This document shows, one piece after another, positions 44,150 to 56,110 of a stretch of DNA of 64,000 nt; positions within the stretch are counted from its first letter, which is position 1, and every line of letters begins with the position of its first letter. The notes beneath the pieces are model-generated. The model made no database searches. It worked only from the letters and a program-made list of their open reading frames with translations, and had not been told where the DNA came from. The DNA is from Microstegium vimineum (lineage: Eukaryota; Streptophyta; Magnoliopsida; Poales; Poaceae), in contig CM039127.1 in assembly GCA_022036555.1 (NCBI GenBank), positions 51,906,122-51,970,121 on the forward strand. Direction: 5' to 3'. Made by a program: the position numbers and the translations under genes.

Positions 44150-47100
44150 ATGGATTCTGAAGATAAGATACACGACCACTTGGAGGTCACGTCTAAATGC
44201 GACCATGACGTGCTTCTTAAAAATGAAGAAGAATTCAAGCCGATATACCTGCCAATGTCACTTCTGAAGGCGATCACTAAAAACTTCTCTGATGGTCTGG
44301 AAATTGGCAGTGGCGGGTTTGCTGTTGTCTACAAGGTATAAGAAACAAGAAACTCTCATCTGCCTGCTTGATTAAGCATTGTTTGTGTCAAAACTCTTGT
44401 TCATGCTGATAAGGAAAATGACGTTACTTTTGATTGCAGGGACTGCTTAAAAGAGGTGGAACCGTAGCCGTGAAGAAGCTACTGAATACAATTTCTATGG
44501 ATGATAATCAATTCCAGAAGGAGGTTAGTTGTCTAATGAGAGTGAGACACAAAAATATAGTACGGTTTCTGGGATACTGCGCTGATACACAAGGGAAAAT
44601 GGAAGACTACAAGGGAAAGTTTATCCTGGCAGATGAAAGGCAGAGGTTGCTCTGCTTTGAATACCTTCCTAATGGGAGTCTTGAGAAGTATATTAATGGT
44701 ACGATAGTGTGGCGTGTTATGTTTCTTTCCATCTCTATTAACTTTGTTGTTGATAGTCTTGTCCATGTATCCCGGATGTATAATAGCATTACTATAAACA
44801 GTATCAAGCATTTGAGATTCAGTATTCCAAGAATCCTTTGATTAATCTGCTGCTTTTTCAGATGCGTCTGGTGGACTGGAGTGGAATAAGCGCTATAAAA
44901 TTATCAAAGGAATTTGTGAGGGTCTACAATATCTTCATGAGAATAATATTGTTCATTTAGATCTCAAGCCTGCCAATATACTGCTGAATGATAACATGGT
45001 CCCAAAAATATCTGATTTTGGTCTCTCAAGGTGTTTCGAAGAAATGCAAAGTCGAACTGTAACGTCAACACTAATTGGATCCATGTAAACTAGCTTGCCT
45101 CACTAAAGTTTGTCTCTTTTCATTTGGCTTTGCATAAATTGTTGCAAACATTGTCACATCTACCAAGTTTCTGAATTCATGCAGGGGATATTTGGCACCA
45201 GAATTCTTTAGTGGAGAGATTACAAGAAAGTTGGATATATGTAGCCTTGGTGTTATAATCGCAGAGATGCTGACTGGGCAGAAAGGACATTCCCCAGTTG
45301 AAAATGTAAGAGAATTTATCTGACCATGCAAAATTATGTATTCAAATAACTATGTTATGTTTTGACTTTGCTTAATATTAGAGTATGAGTTAGCATCAAG
45401 CAATGTAAATTAATTTTTTGTTGCAAAAAGATAAATCATATTTTCCCAAGTTGCAAGGTAAATCTTATTTTTTGTTGCAAAAAAGAGAAATGATATTTTT
45501 CCCAAGTTAGCTAGCCTTCCCAGGGTGGTTTTTTTCTTTAACTTACCACAAATGCGACGTGCAGACTGTAAGTTCCTTTTGTTGGAAATACCTCGATTTA
45601 CACACTACTGTAGGTGCACCTACATTTTTGGAGTGTCTTTATTGTTTGCTTAAAATTTCTGAATTGAAGTGCATTTTATAAAATTAACTACTATATACCT
45701 TTTAAAGAATATGAGCATGATGTTCCTATACTTATATGCTATCTAATCATTTTGCAAACATGTAGGTGCTCGAATGCTGGAGAAAACGATTTGGAGAATC
45801 ATCCCCAGATACAGAGAAGCTGTTGGAACAAGTAAGAGTCTGTGCTAAGATAAGAATGAGCTGTGGGAACCTTGACCCAACAAAGAGACCAGATATGCAG
45901 CAAATCACAGCAATACTCAATGAGCCGTCGGACTCCGATGAGTTTCCAGAGGTAACTATGTTCACTCATGGTAAATAGCTTGTTCCCTAGCATAACCTCT
46001 TTGGGGGCTGAGGTGTGTTTGTGTCTTCATTTTCACAATTGTGCAATTGAAAAATGAAGGAATTTTAAAGTTACTGAATCTTGTTGAACAATTTTGTTTC
46101 AAAGAAAGAGGCCAGAGCTCTGCCAATCAGTTAATATAGAAAGCAGAGAGAGTGTTCCAAGTGTGCGTGAAGCATGAATACCCACAAGCTACCCACTTGT
46201 GAAACAATATCATTTGGAGGCTTCCTAGCTGTATAGTCTTCCTCCACTTGAACATGTGATTGTTTGTACCCCTTTTATTTTTTTTTCATTATATCTATAT
46301 AAAAAAACATATTATCGGGCAATAGGCCGCTTAAATACCTGGGAATTATTTTGTTCCGTAATGACAGGGGGGTATCAGAGTCTGGCACTAACAAACCAGT
46401 GCTGATTGATGAGCTGGCCTGATAGTAATTCACAATAATTGTTTGCTTTTCCTTTTTTGTTGACAACATGTTTTGCATCTTCCTTGTTCCTAGTGTTATG
46501 GTCCATGCATTTTAGAATTTGACATGCTCAGTCATTTTTGCCATCCTATTTAATAAGTGGAAACAGTAGTTCTATGTAGATAACTAAATATGTAACGCGA
46601 AACCTATTTTGCTTGTTATTTTATCGCAGCTGAATATTTAAAACCTTTTGTTCAGTTTGTCTGCTTTTCATTATACAGGATCTTTTCTACCAATTTTTAA
46701 GTTGGTCTTTCTTCTTTTCTTTATATTCATTGTTTAGAAAGTTCTGTAGCCTGAACTTGCCAGTTTTTTTTTCTTTCTATATGAATCATATGTTTCGCAG
46801 TTACTCTTCATGCATAAGACTTACCCTCTTGTACATATCATTAATCAATCATGACCAGGTTGATTTCGAGGAGGTTTTCTCATCTTTAATGACAATGCAG
46901 CACACGGAAAAAATGCTGCCAACAAGGTCATGGTGGTGGAACAACCATATTAGCCCCAAAAACTCGAAATGGCTAGCTGATAATATAGAAGGTAATGGAT
47001 CTCTTCTTGTTTGTTGAACGAGCGTACCATTTTCTGTAAGATGGAGCAGTATGTATTTTGGTACTCATGTTATTTGCAGCTAAGGCATAGCTATCTGTTT

Positions 47101-47416
47101 CATCCTGATGTAAACATAGATGGTACAGGTTTTTCTGACTACCAATTTCTTTCTGAACATAGAGATGGAGATGGGGATTAAAGACATAATTAAGTATGTC
47201 GAGGCCGATGCTGATTCTTTCGCAGGAAGGGCTGCGATGTATTACAAAACACGGCCTTTGCTTATGAGTCATGTTGAAAATTTCTATCGGCAGTACCGTA
47301 GTCTTGCTGAGCGTTATCATGATTTGACTGATAATTTGCGTAAGAGCACTCGGATCTCACTGCACTCTAATGACTCTGATATATTGAAGTCTGATTCTGA
47401 GACAGAAAAAGATTAG
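44150..47416 (+). CDS. Receptor-like cytoplasmic kinase fused to a NAB (NET/KIP1) domain
   Basis: Exons by splice consensus and frame: 44150-44335, 44440-44698, 44862-45084, 45185-45305, 45766-45951, 46859-46991, 47163-47416; every junction keeps frame, giving 453 residues. Residues ~40-325 are a protein kinase without signal peptide or membrane helix: EIGSGGFAVVYK P-loop, AVKK lysine 74, HLDLKPANILL (180-190, non-RD because Arg is Leu), DFG 200-202, GYLAPEFF. This kinase type is abundant in grasses. Residues ~349-430 match the NAB domain of NETWORKED/KIP1 actin-binding proteins (SWWWNNHISPKNSKWL, then DADSFAGRAAMYYKTRP and YRSLAERY). Such a protein could tie a kinase to actin or membrane-actin contacts (inference). 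Retention of intron 5 would end the protein eight codons on (stop 45976-45978), giving a kinase-only form; an ATG at 46889 could start a NAB-only form. Two separate genes is therefore the main alternative. Confidence 0.7.
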
Positions 47417-48229
47417 ACTCTGGTACATTGGAGTCTGATTCTGAGACACAGTCTAATGACTCAGATTGAGAAAATAAACTTGCAGAAAGGATCAAATTTG
47501 AGGATCAAGACACGGCGTTGGCAGCTAATTATTATGGAGCCCAAATAGTGCATTATGTCCACTAGAATGAGAAATTCAAACAGGGCCTTGTGCAGAATTC
47601 TGAAAGTATTTCGGTCCATAGTCTGAAATCACAAAAGCTCTAGGGAGTTTTCAAGAAACTAGCATGGTTCGTTGAGCATTTTGTGCAACTAGACTTTATA
47701 AGGTCATGGTTTTATACTTTGAGTAGTATTATGCATTCCAAACATCAAAATTCAGATAATCTTGATATTAAAAAAAATGCACATTACCGGGTTTCATTTC
47801 ATTAATAAGTGGACTGAGAAGAAGTTGTTATATGCTCCAGTGGCGCAAAGAAGCATTTACATGTTCATCATCGTCTCTACCAGAGCAGAGCAATGAAAAG
47901 GGTACGGTGTGCAGAGTATAGCCATATTGTGTAGGAGTATACCACTATACTTTTAGAGATATCCTTTAGGCGTTTGTATCTTTGCAGTTTCTTTTTTTGA
48001 ATGCAGTATCTTTGCAGTTTCTGCCAGAGTTAAGGGCTCTCCATTTTTATTTTTTTTTGGTGACTAGTCAAGGGCTTTCCATGTGATGCTCCATTGGTTC
48101 ATAATATTAAGTTCCCTCTTGAATCCTTCTCTATGACATCATGAATCTAGATTTTGAACTATTACAACTTTCAAATTTGCTGAAAACCCAAAATAACATA
48201 AACATCAACTACAAAGCATTTATGAATTA
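47417..48229. other. 3' flank of kinase-NAB gene
   Basis: 47417-47470 partly repeats the preceding coding tail (GAAGTCTGATTCTGAGACA versus GGAGTCTGATTCTGAGACA). No gene beyond it. 48000-48229 is the 3' side of the next minus-strand gene. Confidence 0.4.
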
Positions 48230-50868
48230 TTACACTAAAGCCATGTCTGTGGACTTTGTTATAGCTGCAAGTAGTCTAGGCATTGGTGGCATATCAAGCT
48301 CTTGGAGACCCTCAAGACACCTGACAACTTCACCCATCGTCGGCCACTGAATCTCATCTTCTTGGATGCACCAGCATGCAAGTTTGCAAACCCTTTCAGC
48401 CTCTGCTAAATTAAACTCACCTTGTAGCCGTGGGTCCACCAAACTCCCCACATCTCCCTCATGAAGCTTGGCGACGGCATGCACTGGAAAATAAGCAGCC
48501 TGGGGATTGTCACCAGTGTGTACTTCTGGCGAGTTCCTTCTTCCTGATATGATTTCCATCAGTACCATACCAAAGCTGTAAACATCGGCCTTTGGTGTAA
48601 TAGCAACTCCGCTAAGCCACTCGGGGGCAAGATACCCTGCAGTTCCTCTGAATGTAGTCAAAACTCGGCTAAAATCCCTTCCTACAAACACTGCCAGCCC
48701 AAAGTCTGCAATCTTAGGGACAAATGATACATCAAAAAGTATGTTTTCTGGCTTAATATCACAGTGTATGATGCAGTCACGGCAACTCTGATGCAAGTAG
48801 CACAATCCTCTAGCAATTCCAAGGGCTATTTGATACCTGGTGCTCCATTTAAGGACGGCAGCATTGCTTTGAAATAGATGGGCATCAAGAGACCCATTTG
48901 TCATGTGTTCATACACAAGCATCCTGTTATCACCTTCACTGCAGAAACCAATCAATTTCACTAGGTTTATATGTTGGATCAATCCAATCGAGCTCACCTC
49001 GGCTCTGAATTGCTTCTCTCCCTGACGGACTGCATCAAGCCTTTTCACTGCTATGATTGTCTGGTCGTCTAACATTCCTTTGAACACAGAACCAAAAGCT
49101 CCTCCCAGCCTTTCTGAGAAACTTTTAGTAGCATGACTTATATCAGTGTATCTAAAGGCTATAATTCCACCACCCCTACCTTCAATACCGTGTAACGGCG
49201 GCATGCAGAACCAGTTGAATTTTTTCCTCCAAATCATAAACAGCAGCAAGGACATTAGTATCACAAGAATAATAATAATGATGCTTGAAGCAATGACAAT
49301 AACTCCAACGACGCTTGGTTTCCTTTTGTTTCTTGTTCTCCAGCTTTGCAAATCTCTGGCAGCAAGGCGAAGATAAACAACATCTTCCGAAGTGTTATCA
49401 AGGCCATCATTCTGTTTCACATCAAGCAATTCCCCGTTCCAGACAGAGCATCTGCTGTTGTTAAAGGAATAAGCTGTGCAGGAGCAGTCACTGAGACAAG
49501 CTTCTGCGCAATCGCTCTGCGCGGTAGCGTCCTCTATGCTCCGTGGATGGTTGGGCAATGTAACACGAGCTATGGGGTGGAAACAATCTGTTGACCTTGT
49601 TGTGTTCTTGCCACTAGCTGTGCTGCAATCTAAAGGAGTGTTCCTGACACACCCTCCAGTCGGATCACCAAGCTCCCAGTCCTGAGGTGACTTTTGGGAG
49701 AAGGTCTCCATACAGTCACAGAAGTTCGGACCCAAATTTCCATTGCAGACCGTGAAAGGTCCACAGATAGCATACGTAGTGCAGAAATCAGCAGGCTGGG
49801 AATATATGGTCTTCCAAGACTGTCTTGATTCTGACCAAACATTGAGCTTAACCTGACCAGAGATTTCTAGTGAGACGAATGAGGAAGATGACTCATTCAG
49901 TGAGGTGTACGTGAAGTACTCCTCTTCGTCGTTGTCGATGTATGTGGGTTGAAACAAGCCTTTGGTCCATGGATCCGATTCTAGCAGGTCACTGAGCACT
50001 GGTAGAAGCGTAGCTAACTTTCCGGATGGCCAAGACCAGGTTGCCACAAGAGGGGGACTGCGGCGCCCGAGGCGTAGGATCCCATTGCTGCCTATTTCAA
50101 GGCTGTATGAGCCAACACCGGGATCAATCAGGTTCTTCTTTGAGATGTACTGCCATTTAAAACCAGTGACCTTGTTCCAACCCAACTTGGCACCAGGAAT
50201 TCCAACGTCGGTTGGATCGTCAAAGCTCTGCCACAGTGGTGGTGCTTCATTAGAATCAGAAGATGGGCTCCGTGCTATGAGGCCATGAGGGCCAGGTTTC
50301 CATTGTTCCTGAGAACGACAGCACTAGCACTAGCACTAGCACTAGTAGTGTTTGTGCTTGTTTCTATCGACCTGTTGATGAGAAAGTGGGTAGTAGTGGT
50401 GGACCAGATAATGGATTCAGTAGTGGCATTGTGTAAGAGGGCGATGACAAGACTGCCATCTTGTGAGACATTGAGGTGTGTTAGCTGGAGCTCAGTGTCA
50501 GTGATGGGCTTCTCCCTGTTGGCAACCCAGACAGGGGTGAGAATTGGGATCTTGTTGAACCATATGCCAAGGTACCAGCCGGAAGAGGAGGTGCTGCTGC
50601 TGGTGGTGGTGGTGACATCAGTGGACTTACTGAAGATGGACGGTGCTGGTGGCTGGAACTGGAAGAAGCCGAGCGCAAACTTGCCGTTTCTTGAGACGAG
50701 CTTGTCCCCGGCGGCAAGTGTCTGGCCTGCCGCGAGAGTGTCGCCATTCTCTGCCGCGGCAACGACGACGGAATGCCAAGGAGCGTGCTGCAGGGAACAT
50801 AAGAGCAGGAGGCCAACGAGAAGTGTGTAGAGCGGAGGAGACATCGGGCATGGAGAAGAGAACGCCAC
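48230..50868 (-). CDS. G-type lectin S-receptor-like Ser/Thr kinase, 8-bp duplication frameshift (copy 6)
   Basis: Single-exon receptor kinase of the same family as 2676-5308. Signal peptide from ATG 50868, or from the second ATG 50844 (MSPPLYTLLVGLLLL), which gives a cleaner one. Bulb-lectin domain (GDTLAAGQ, SRNGKFALGFFQ, VWVANREKPI), S-locus domain, PAN domain (CAEACLSDCSCTAYSF), transmembrane helix (about 49230-49310), kinase with IAVKRLD, HCDIKPENILF (non-RD) and DFGLAVF; stop at 48230-48232. The frame breaks at 50274-50289, where GCTATGAG and GCCATGAG lie in tandem; removing one 8-bp unit restores continuity into WQSFDDPTD. The P-loop reads LGGAFGSV, one residue shorter than LGGGGFGSV in copy 1, so the first glycine of GxGxxG is lost. 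A (GCACTA)n microsatellite encodes an Ser-Ala repeat near 50325. Apart from this it is well preserved, so a recent null or an assembly artefact are both possible. Confidence 0.8.
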
Positions 50869-52153
50869 GGTTGCAGATGGGAGGAGTATCTAGCTGTGGA
50901 GAAGAGAAAGCCACTGATCGATGCAGTGATGCCCTACTGTTAAGAGAAGAGGTGCATATGTAGAAAGAGAATCGAAAAAGGTTGCACAACGCCCAGGGTG
51001 TGAACTCCATGGACTCCACTAGGGCTGCAAGCTGACGGACGGCTGGACAGGCAGGATTCTTGATTAGTACAGCAGTCAGTTCTAGTCTCGGTCAAGTCAA
51101 GTCAAGTCAACCACATGCTGGTATGGTGCCTACTAGCAGGACTAGCAGCGAAGTTTCGCAAGATTCCAACGCATGCAGTTACTCCCTCTTTTCCAAATTA
51201 TAAATCGATTTGATCTTTTTGATAAATTAATTTTGCTATGTATATAGATGTAACATAGTTTTTCGTATATATGTAGTAAAATCTATGTATCAAAGAAGTT
51301 AAAGTGATTTATAATTCAAAATGGATGGAATAGGTACCTTGGTCATGGTCAAGTCAACTACAAGGCGACACATAGGACAGGAGGCCCCCTCCACATTCCA
51401 AGCAGTGCAATGGGCATGTCCTTCCCTGCTTTACAGCTCAAGGAGGGACCCCCACATTCCGTGTGTTCTGTTGTGTCTTGTATGAAGTGCAGCTAAACAA
51501 GGTGGGTGTGGAATAAGCACAACGGGCGGTTCCAGCACTGATCACTACTTGAAGGCAGTAGCAGCATTGGACACAGTAAAGTCCCTCTCAGAATTCACCT
51601 TCACTTGGAAGAAGGTTAATGCGCAATGACAAATAGCAGCTTGTTATTTGGTCAGAACCGACTAAATGAACAATTAAAGCAACAAGGCAAGAGTTGCTTG
51701 AAAGGACTCCTCCCTCCCAAATAACAAAATACTAAAACAATATCCACTAGACAGCAGCACAACTGAAAACGCTACAATAACCCAAGATACTTTGGTTCCA
51801 TACCCATGATCAATTCCTTGTCAGTCTGAATACAGATCACAATCCAAGATCCCTTCAATGCAACAAGCTGAAGGTATCACTATTGCAACAATGTTGCACC
51901 ATGATCCATTTGCAATACAGCAAAAGTATGTGTTCCTTGAAAAGGACGCAGTGCGACAAGACAAGATGTATTTTAACCATAGGTCCATACATTATACAAG
52001 GTTACACATCCATGTCAATCAAATGGCACCGCCAGCCTACCACACCTTATATAGTAGAAACCATTTCGCAAACCAGTGATTTGCAGAAGGTTATGTGACT
52101 CATCTGCCTAACAATCTAGCTTAACCACTACAGCCCTAAACACTAGTTGGTAA
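50869..52153. other. Intergenic between two minus-strand genes
   Basis: Upstream region of copy 6 and 3' flank of the DUF4378 gene. It contains a (TCAAG)n tract at about 51092-51111 and a Stowaway MITE. No further gene is seen; ORFs at 51858-52098 lack recognisable motifs. Confidence 0.4.
51182..51330. mobile_element. Stowaway MITE
   Basis: 149 bp flanked by TA (51180-51181 and 51331-51332). The left end CTCCCTCTTTTCCAAATTAT pairs with the right end (TTCCATCCATTTTGAATTAT read inward). Related in size and ends to the MITE in the DHAR intron. Confidence 0.65.
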
Positions 52154-55100
52154 TCAGGTAGTCTCAGGTGACATGAACTCGATGATACAATCTCTTATGA
52201 TGTCATCATGGATCATCCTGGCAATATTCATTCCAACCAGTTCTACCTCAGAACGATGGTCCAATGGCAAAGGTTGAACATCCTCCAAAAAGAGGTGCAC
52301 ATTGTTACTTCGCTTCTGCACCATTTGCCAGACATTTTCAGCCAACTGTCTGCGATCTATTTCAGGCCAGCACTTCAGCATGATCTTTGAATGAAAACCG
52401 TTTTCTGGAATGGTTATGTCAGCCAAGATAGAGTTCACAAGATCAAACAGAAGTTTCCTGTCTGATTTTGACCACAGAACCAGCTTGCTATACTTGTTTT
52501 CAAGACATAGGAACACATCTGAGCTCACTTGCCAATCTTCTAGGTGATCTGGTAAGTCACACACACTAGCAAGCATGTCCTGCACATAAGAAAAATCCCT
52601 GTCCTTCTCATCCTTAAACATAGATAACTGCTCTTCCATGGCTCGGTATGTTGAGATGTTCATAATGTCGAACTCGTCGCTTGACAATGTACCAGAATAG
52701 TCTTCACAAATATCATCTTGGTCTTCCGTCTTCAGCATCTTCAGTTGCTCTCTGAGTTCTGCATTTGTTTAGAAAAGACAGGAATAGCATTCAGTAATAT
52801 TAACCATATTAAGTAGGAAAATTGATTCCGTTTGTTATACTAACCTTGAATACCAAGGTTGATGCTTTTGAAGATTCCAGAATAAGTCTCTTCACTAGAA
52901 CTGTCTTGTGACAAAGCAGTTGGACTTGAGCAGTCACAACTTTCAGCACTTGCAATACTTGTTGATTCTGTTGCTCGATTGTCAATTTGGTCAACTTCAA
53001 CTTCAATCTCGACTGATGGTTTCCTTCCCTCCTAGAACCATATGTATGTTAAATCTTAATAATCAGAATGCAACTATTCCATCAGAGCTAAAGTTTCATA
53101 TAACAGAACTAAAATAACTTGAGATGGTGTGATCTGCAGATTCAGAAATTGTACCGCCAAAAATAAATAACCAAAACAATTTTTATTTAGAATAGCAAAG
53201 TTGACTGTCCGCCCCCTAACCCAACAAACTCAAGTCTTGCATGTTTCTTCCTCGGCAGAAATGTGTCAACATCATGTAAGCTAACTCTAGTTCTTTGAAA
53301 TCATAGTGATGTTTGTGCATGTTGACCAACTAACATTGACAAAATAAATGTAAAACTGCTTGACAATGACACTGTTGGAACATACCTTCAATTCTATCTT
53401 ATCCTGATTCTGAATTGATAGAACTTCTTTTGTCTCTGGAGATGATGTTGCTAGTGTCTGGTATGTGCATCCCATAAAACCTTGTGTTTTTTTCATGTAA
53501 TCATGTTGAAGTGCAGAATCAGATTCTTCCTGATCCTCAATTCTGATAGCATCATCAGGGCACTTTTCAGTATGTATATTGCTTGACCTAGAAAGATCAG
53601 AAATGCAGATGCTGTGCCTAGCTTTTTCCGAAGTTACATGGATCTCTTTTTCACGTAGCATATTTTCCTTCCCTAGATGCACAGATGATTTTCCATTTTT
53701 CTGTTTTGAATTTCTAATTGGTGATCTCCTCCTGATATGTGCATTTTCAGGTTCATCAGTGGGTGCATTCAATATATCTTTCAAAATGGGCAACCTACGG
53801 GTTGCTGCAGACTGCCTCCTGCCCAACAATTTTGTACAAGTGGTAGATGAGGCTGGAAGAGATTTGGACCTGGGAAAATTCCTTGATATACCAGCTCTTG
53901 AATCATCTTCACAGTAAATCCCTGTCTTCCACCCATCTTTACTGCTAATGCCAAGAGGGCTGCCTGGCACCTCCCTCACATTATATGGATTGAAGTTTGG
54001 ATCTGATCCTCCCCTGTGGGAGGTTTCTCTTGGTGCATCTCCATTAGACAGTCCGAGCATTTCACCCAGTGTTTTTATGCCTTTAGGAATTGAACTTTCT
54101 GAACCAGATTGGCAGGCCATTTGCCATCTTTCTGAAAGGTGTTTTTTGGCCTTTCTACTCACTGATGGTCCAACAGAATGGATGCTTGAATAAAAGGGCA
54201 TGTTGTCATCATGAGAGGTAGAATTAACTTTTGCCTTCTCAGTATCTGCTTCAAGGTTATATTCCTCCTTAGATGGTCTCCTCCGGCTACCACTCTTAGG
54301 TGTTTGTTTTCTAACCTTCTGTAGTGCAAAACCCCTTTCTTCTTCAAGAACTTCATTGTTTCGTGGCATAGAAAATCGTTTACTATGGTGCGGAGACTTC
54401 GAATGTTGTGTACCACTCCTCTGTTTATATTCTGGTGCTTCTTGGCTTGATAGAACAGGTGTGAAACTTTTCCTTTGAAGGTTTGGCTTCAGAACAACAA
54501 TTTGAGAGCGACGGCATGAACCTTTACTCTTGCCCTGATTTGGTGCCAACAGCGGCACTGGTGTAACTGAAGTTTCTCTGAGCTGCATGCTAGGAATGGG
54601 TTTCTCGAACTCCTTTGGTATGTCATGCAATCCGTCACACACACCTTCCATGCCACAAGGGGAAATTTGTTCCTCAAACGAGTGTGCGGCAGCAGCATTG
54701 CTCATATGAGAAGAGCACTGCAACCCGCTGTGGTTAAGGATCTGTCCTGAGAATCCTGACACTGCAGTCCTGTTCTCCTGAAGGATTTCAAGGAAAACAT
54801 CCCTGTTGGAGTGGAGTACCTCAAGTGCTTCACTGAACTCCTTAGAATTCATATTCCCTTCACCAGTGGCAAGGCGCTTGGCATCCAAGAACTTTTGCCT
54901 CACGAATTCCAGATCAGCCTCAATGTTTGTCAGATATGGCTCCTGACTTCCAGGCTGCAGAAGCTCATGCGTCCCCATGTTCTCCACCTCTGTTACCTCG
55001 AAAACATCCTTCAGTGCTGGCAGCTCATCACAACTGACATTACATGTCTGATCCCCAAACGAAACACTGTCCACATCTCGAACAACTCCAGACAAGTGTC

Positions 55101-56110
55101 GCTGCAGGTTAGCCCGGGTGTCACTCTGGCACCGGTCAAGAGCTTTCTTGGGGCGAGGCACAGTGTCGAGGCCCATCAGCCTGGCAACGATACCAGGCGA
55201 GCAGTGGGTGAACTCCACCTGCTTCGGCGCGTCTTTCTTCGCAGGGACAGCATTTGACTTGCTGGGGAGGCCCTGCAAAACAGAGGAAGAGAGCACGAAC
55301 AAGGCTTTCAGCAGGCAGTTCACTAATCAAGTAATCAGACATAGTTAACTGCGTCGAAATGCATTTGTGGACAGCAGTGTGCTGCGTCATGTACCTCTCT
55401 TGAATTGTCTTCGCCTCTCGGTGCATCCACCGGTGGTGGCAGCATTGTCTTCTTTGCCATTTTGAATCCCCGCTTGAACTCAAAAGTGAACTGTTGCAAT
55501 AATGTAACAGTTGCAATTACTAGGAATCAAGGTAGACAATCGCAGAAGAAAACCAAAAAAAAAAAAGGAATCGAGGTAGATAATCGTGCCAAAACAATGA
55601 CTGGCAAGAGAAGTGAATCTCAGAGATTTTTTTTTAATATTCTCTTTTTCAAAAACCCACGAAGCATAATCAACAAGTGCATACGTACGTTTCTAACTTG
55701 GAAGGGGCGATTTAATACAATATGAGCAGCTGCTGCTGTAATAAAAAACCTTGGTGGAAACTGAAAGGAGTAAACAGGAAGGCATTGGGGACTGGAGGTG
55801 GAGACCTACTCACCGACGTCTCTTCCACGGACGACACAGACACCACCGGAGTCTCCAACGCCGACGGCTCCTTCGATTCGGGGGAAGCCACGCTCGCTGC
55901 GCAGTCACGGCACGGAGAAAACCAAAACAGCCTCTCTAGTTAGATACTGAAATGCGGGAACGGAGAAGCGAGCTCGGCGCGTGTGCTCGGAACGGAACGG
56001 AAACGCTCACCTCGGCGCGACGGAGTGGGCGGGGACGGCGCCCGGTGGCGGGAGTGGGAATGGGGGCGCCGTGGCTTCGCCGGTGCTCGCGACCCGCCGC
56101 CGCGCAGCAT
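52154..56110 (-). CDS. VARLMGL/DUF4378 (TRM/LONGIFOLIA-like) protein
   Basis: Six exons read 5'->3' on the minus strand: 56110-56011, 55896-55814, 55490-55395, 55272-53386, 53031-52845, 52758-52154. All junctions have GT-AG and keep frame, giving about 985 residues. The N-terminal VARLMGL motif (DUF3741; residues ~122-128, SPGIVARLMGLDTVP) and a C-terminal DUF4378 domain in the last exon (EDWQVSSDVFLCLENKY..., QLAENVWQMV) bracket a long, basic, serine-rich, probably disordered middle. This architecture defines the TRM superfamily (TON1-recruiting motif, LONGIFOLIA), cytosolic proteins linked to cortical microtubules, division-plane and organ-shape control; the exact role here is inference. 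Exons 4-6 are secure. Exons 1-3 and the start (56110) are supported by frame and splice sites only; if wrong, translation may begin at 55460. Confidence 0.85.
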
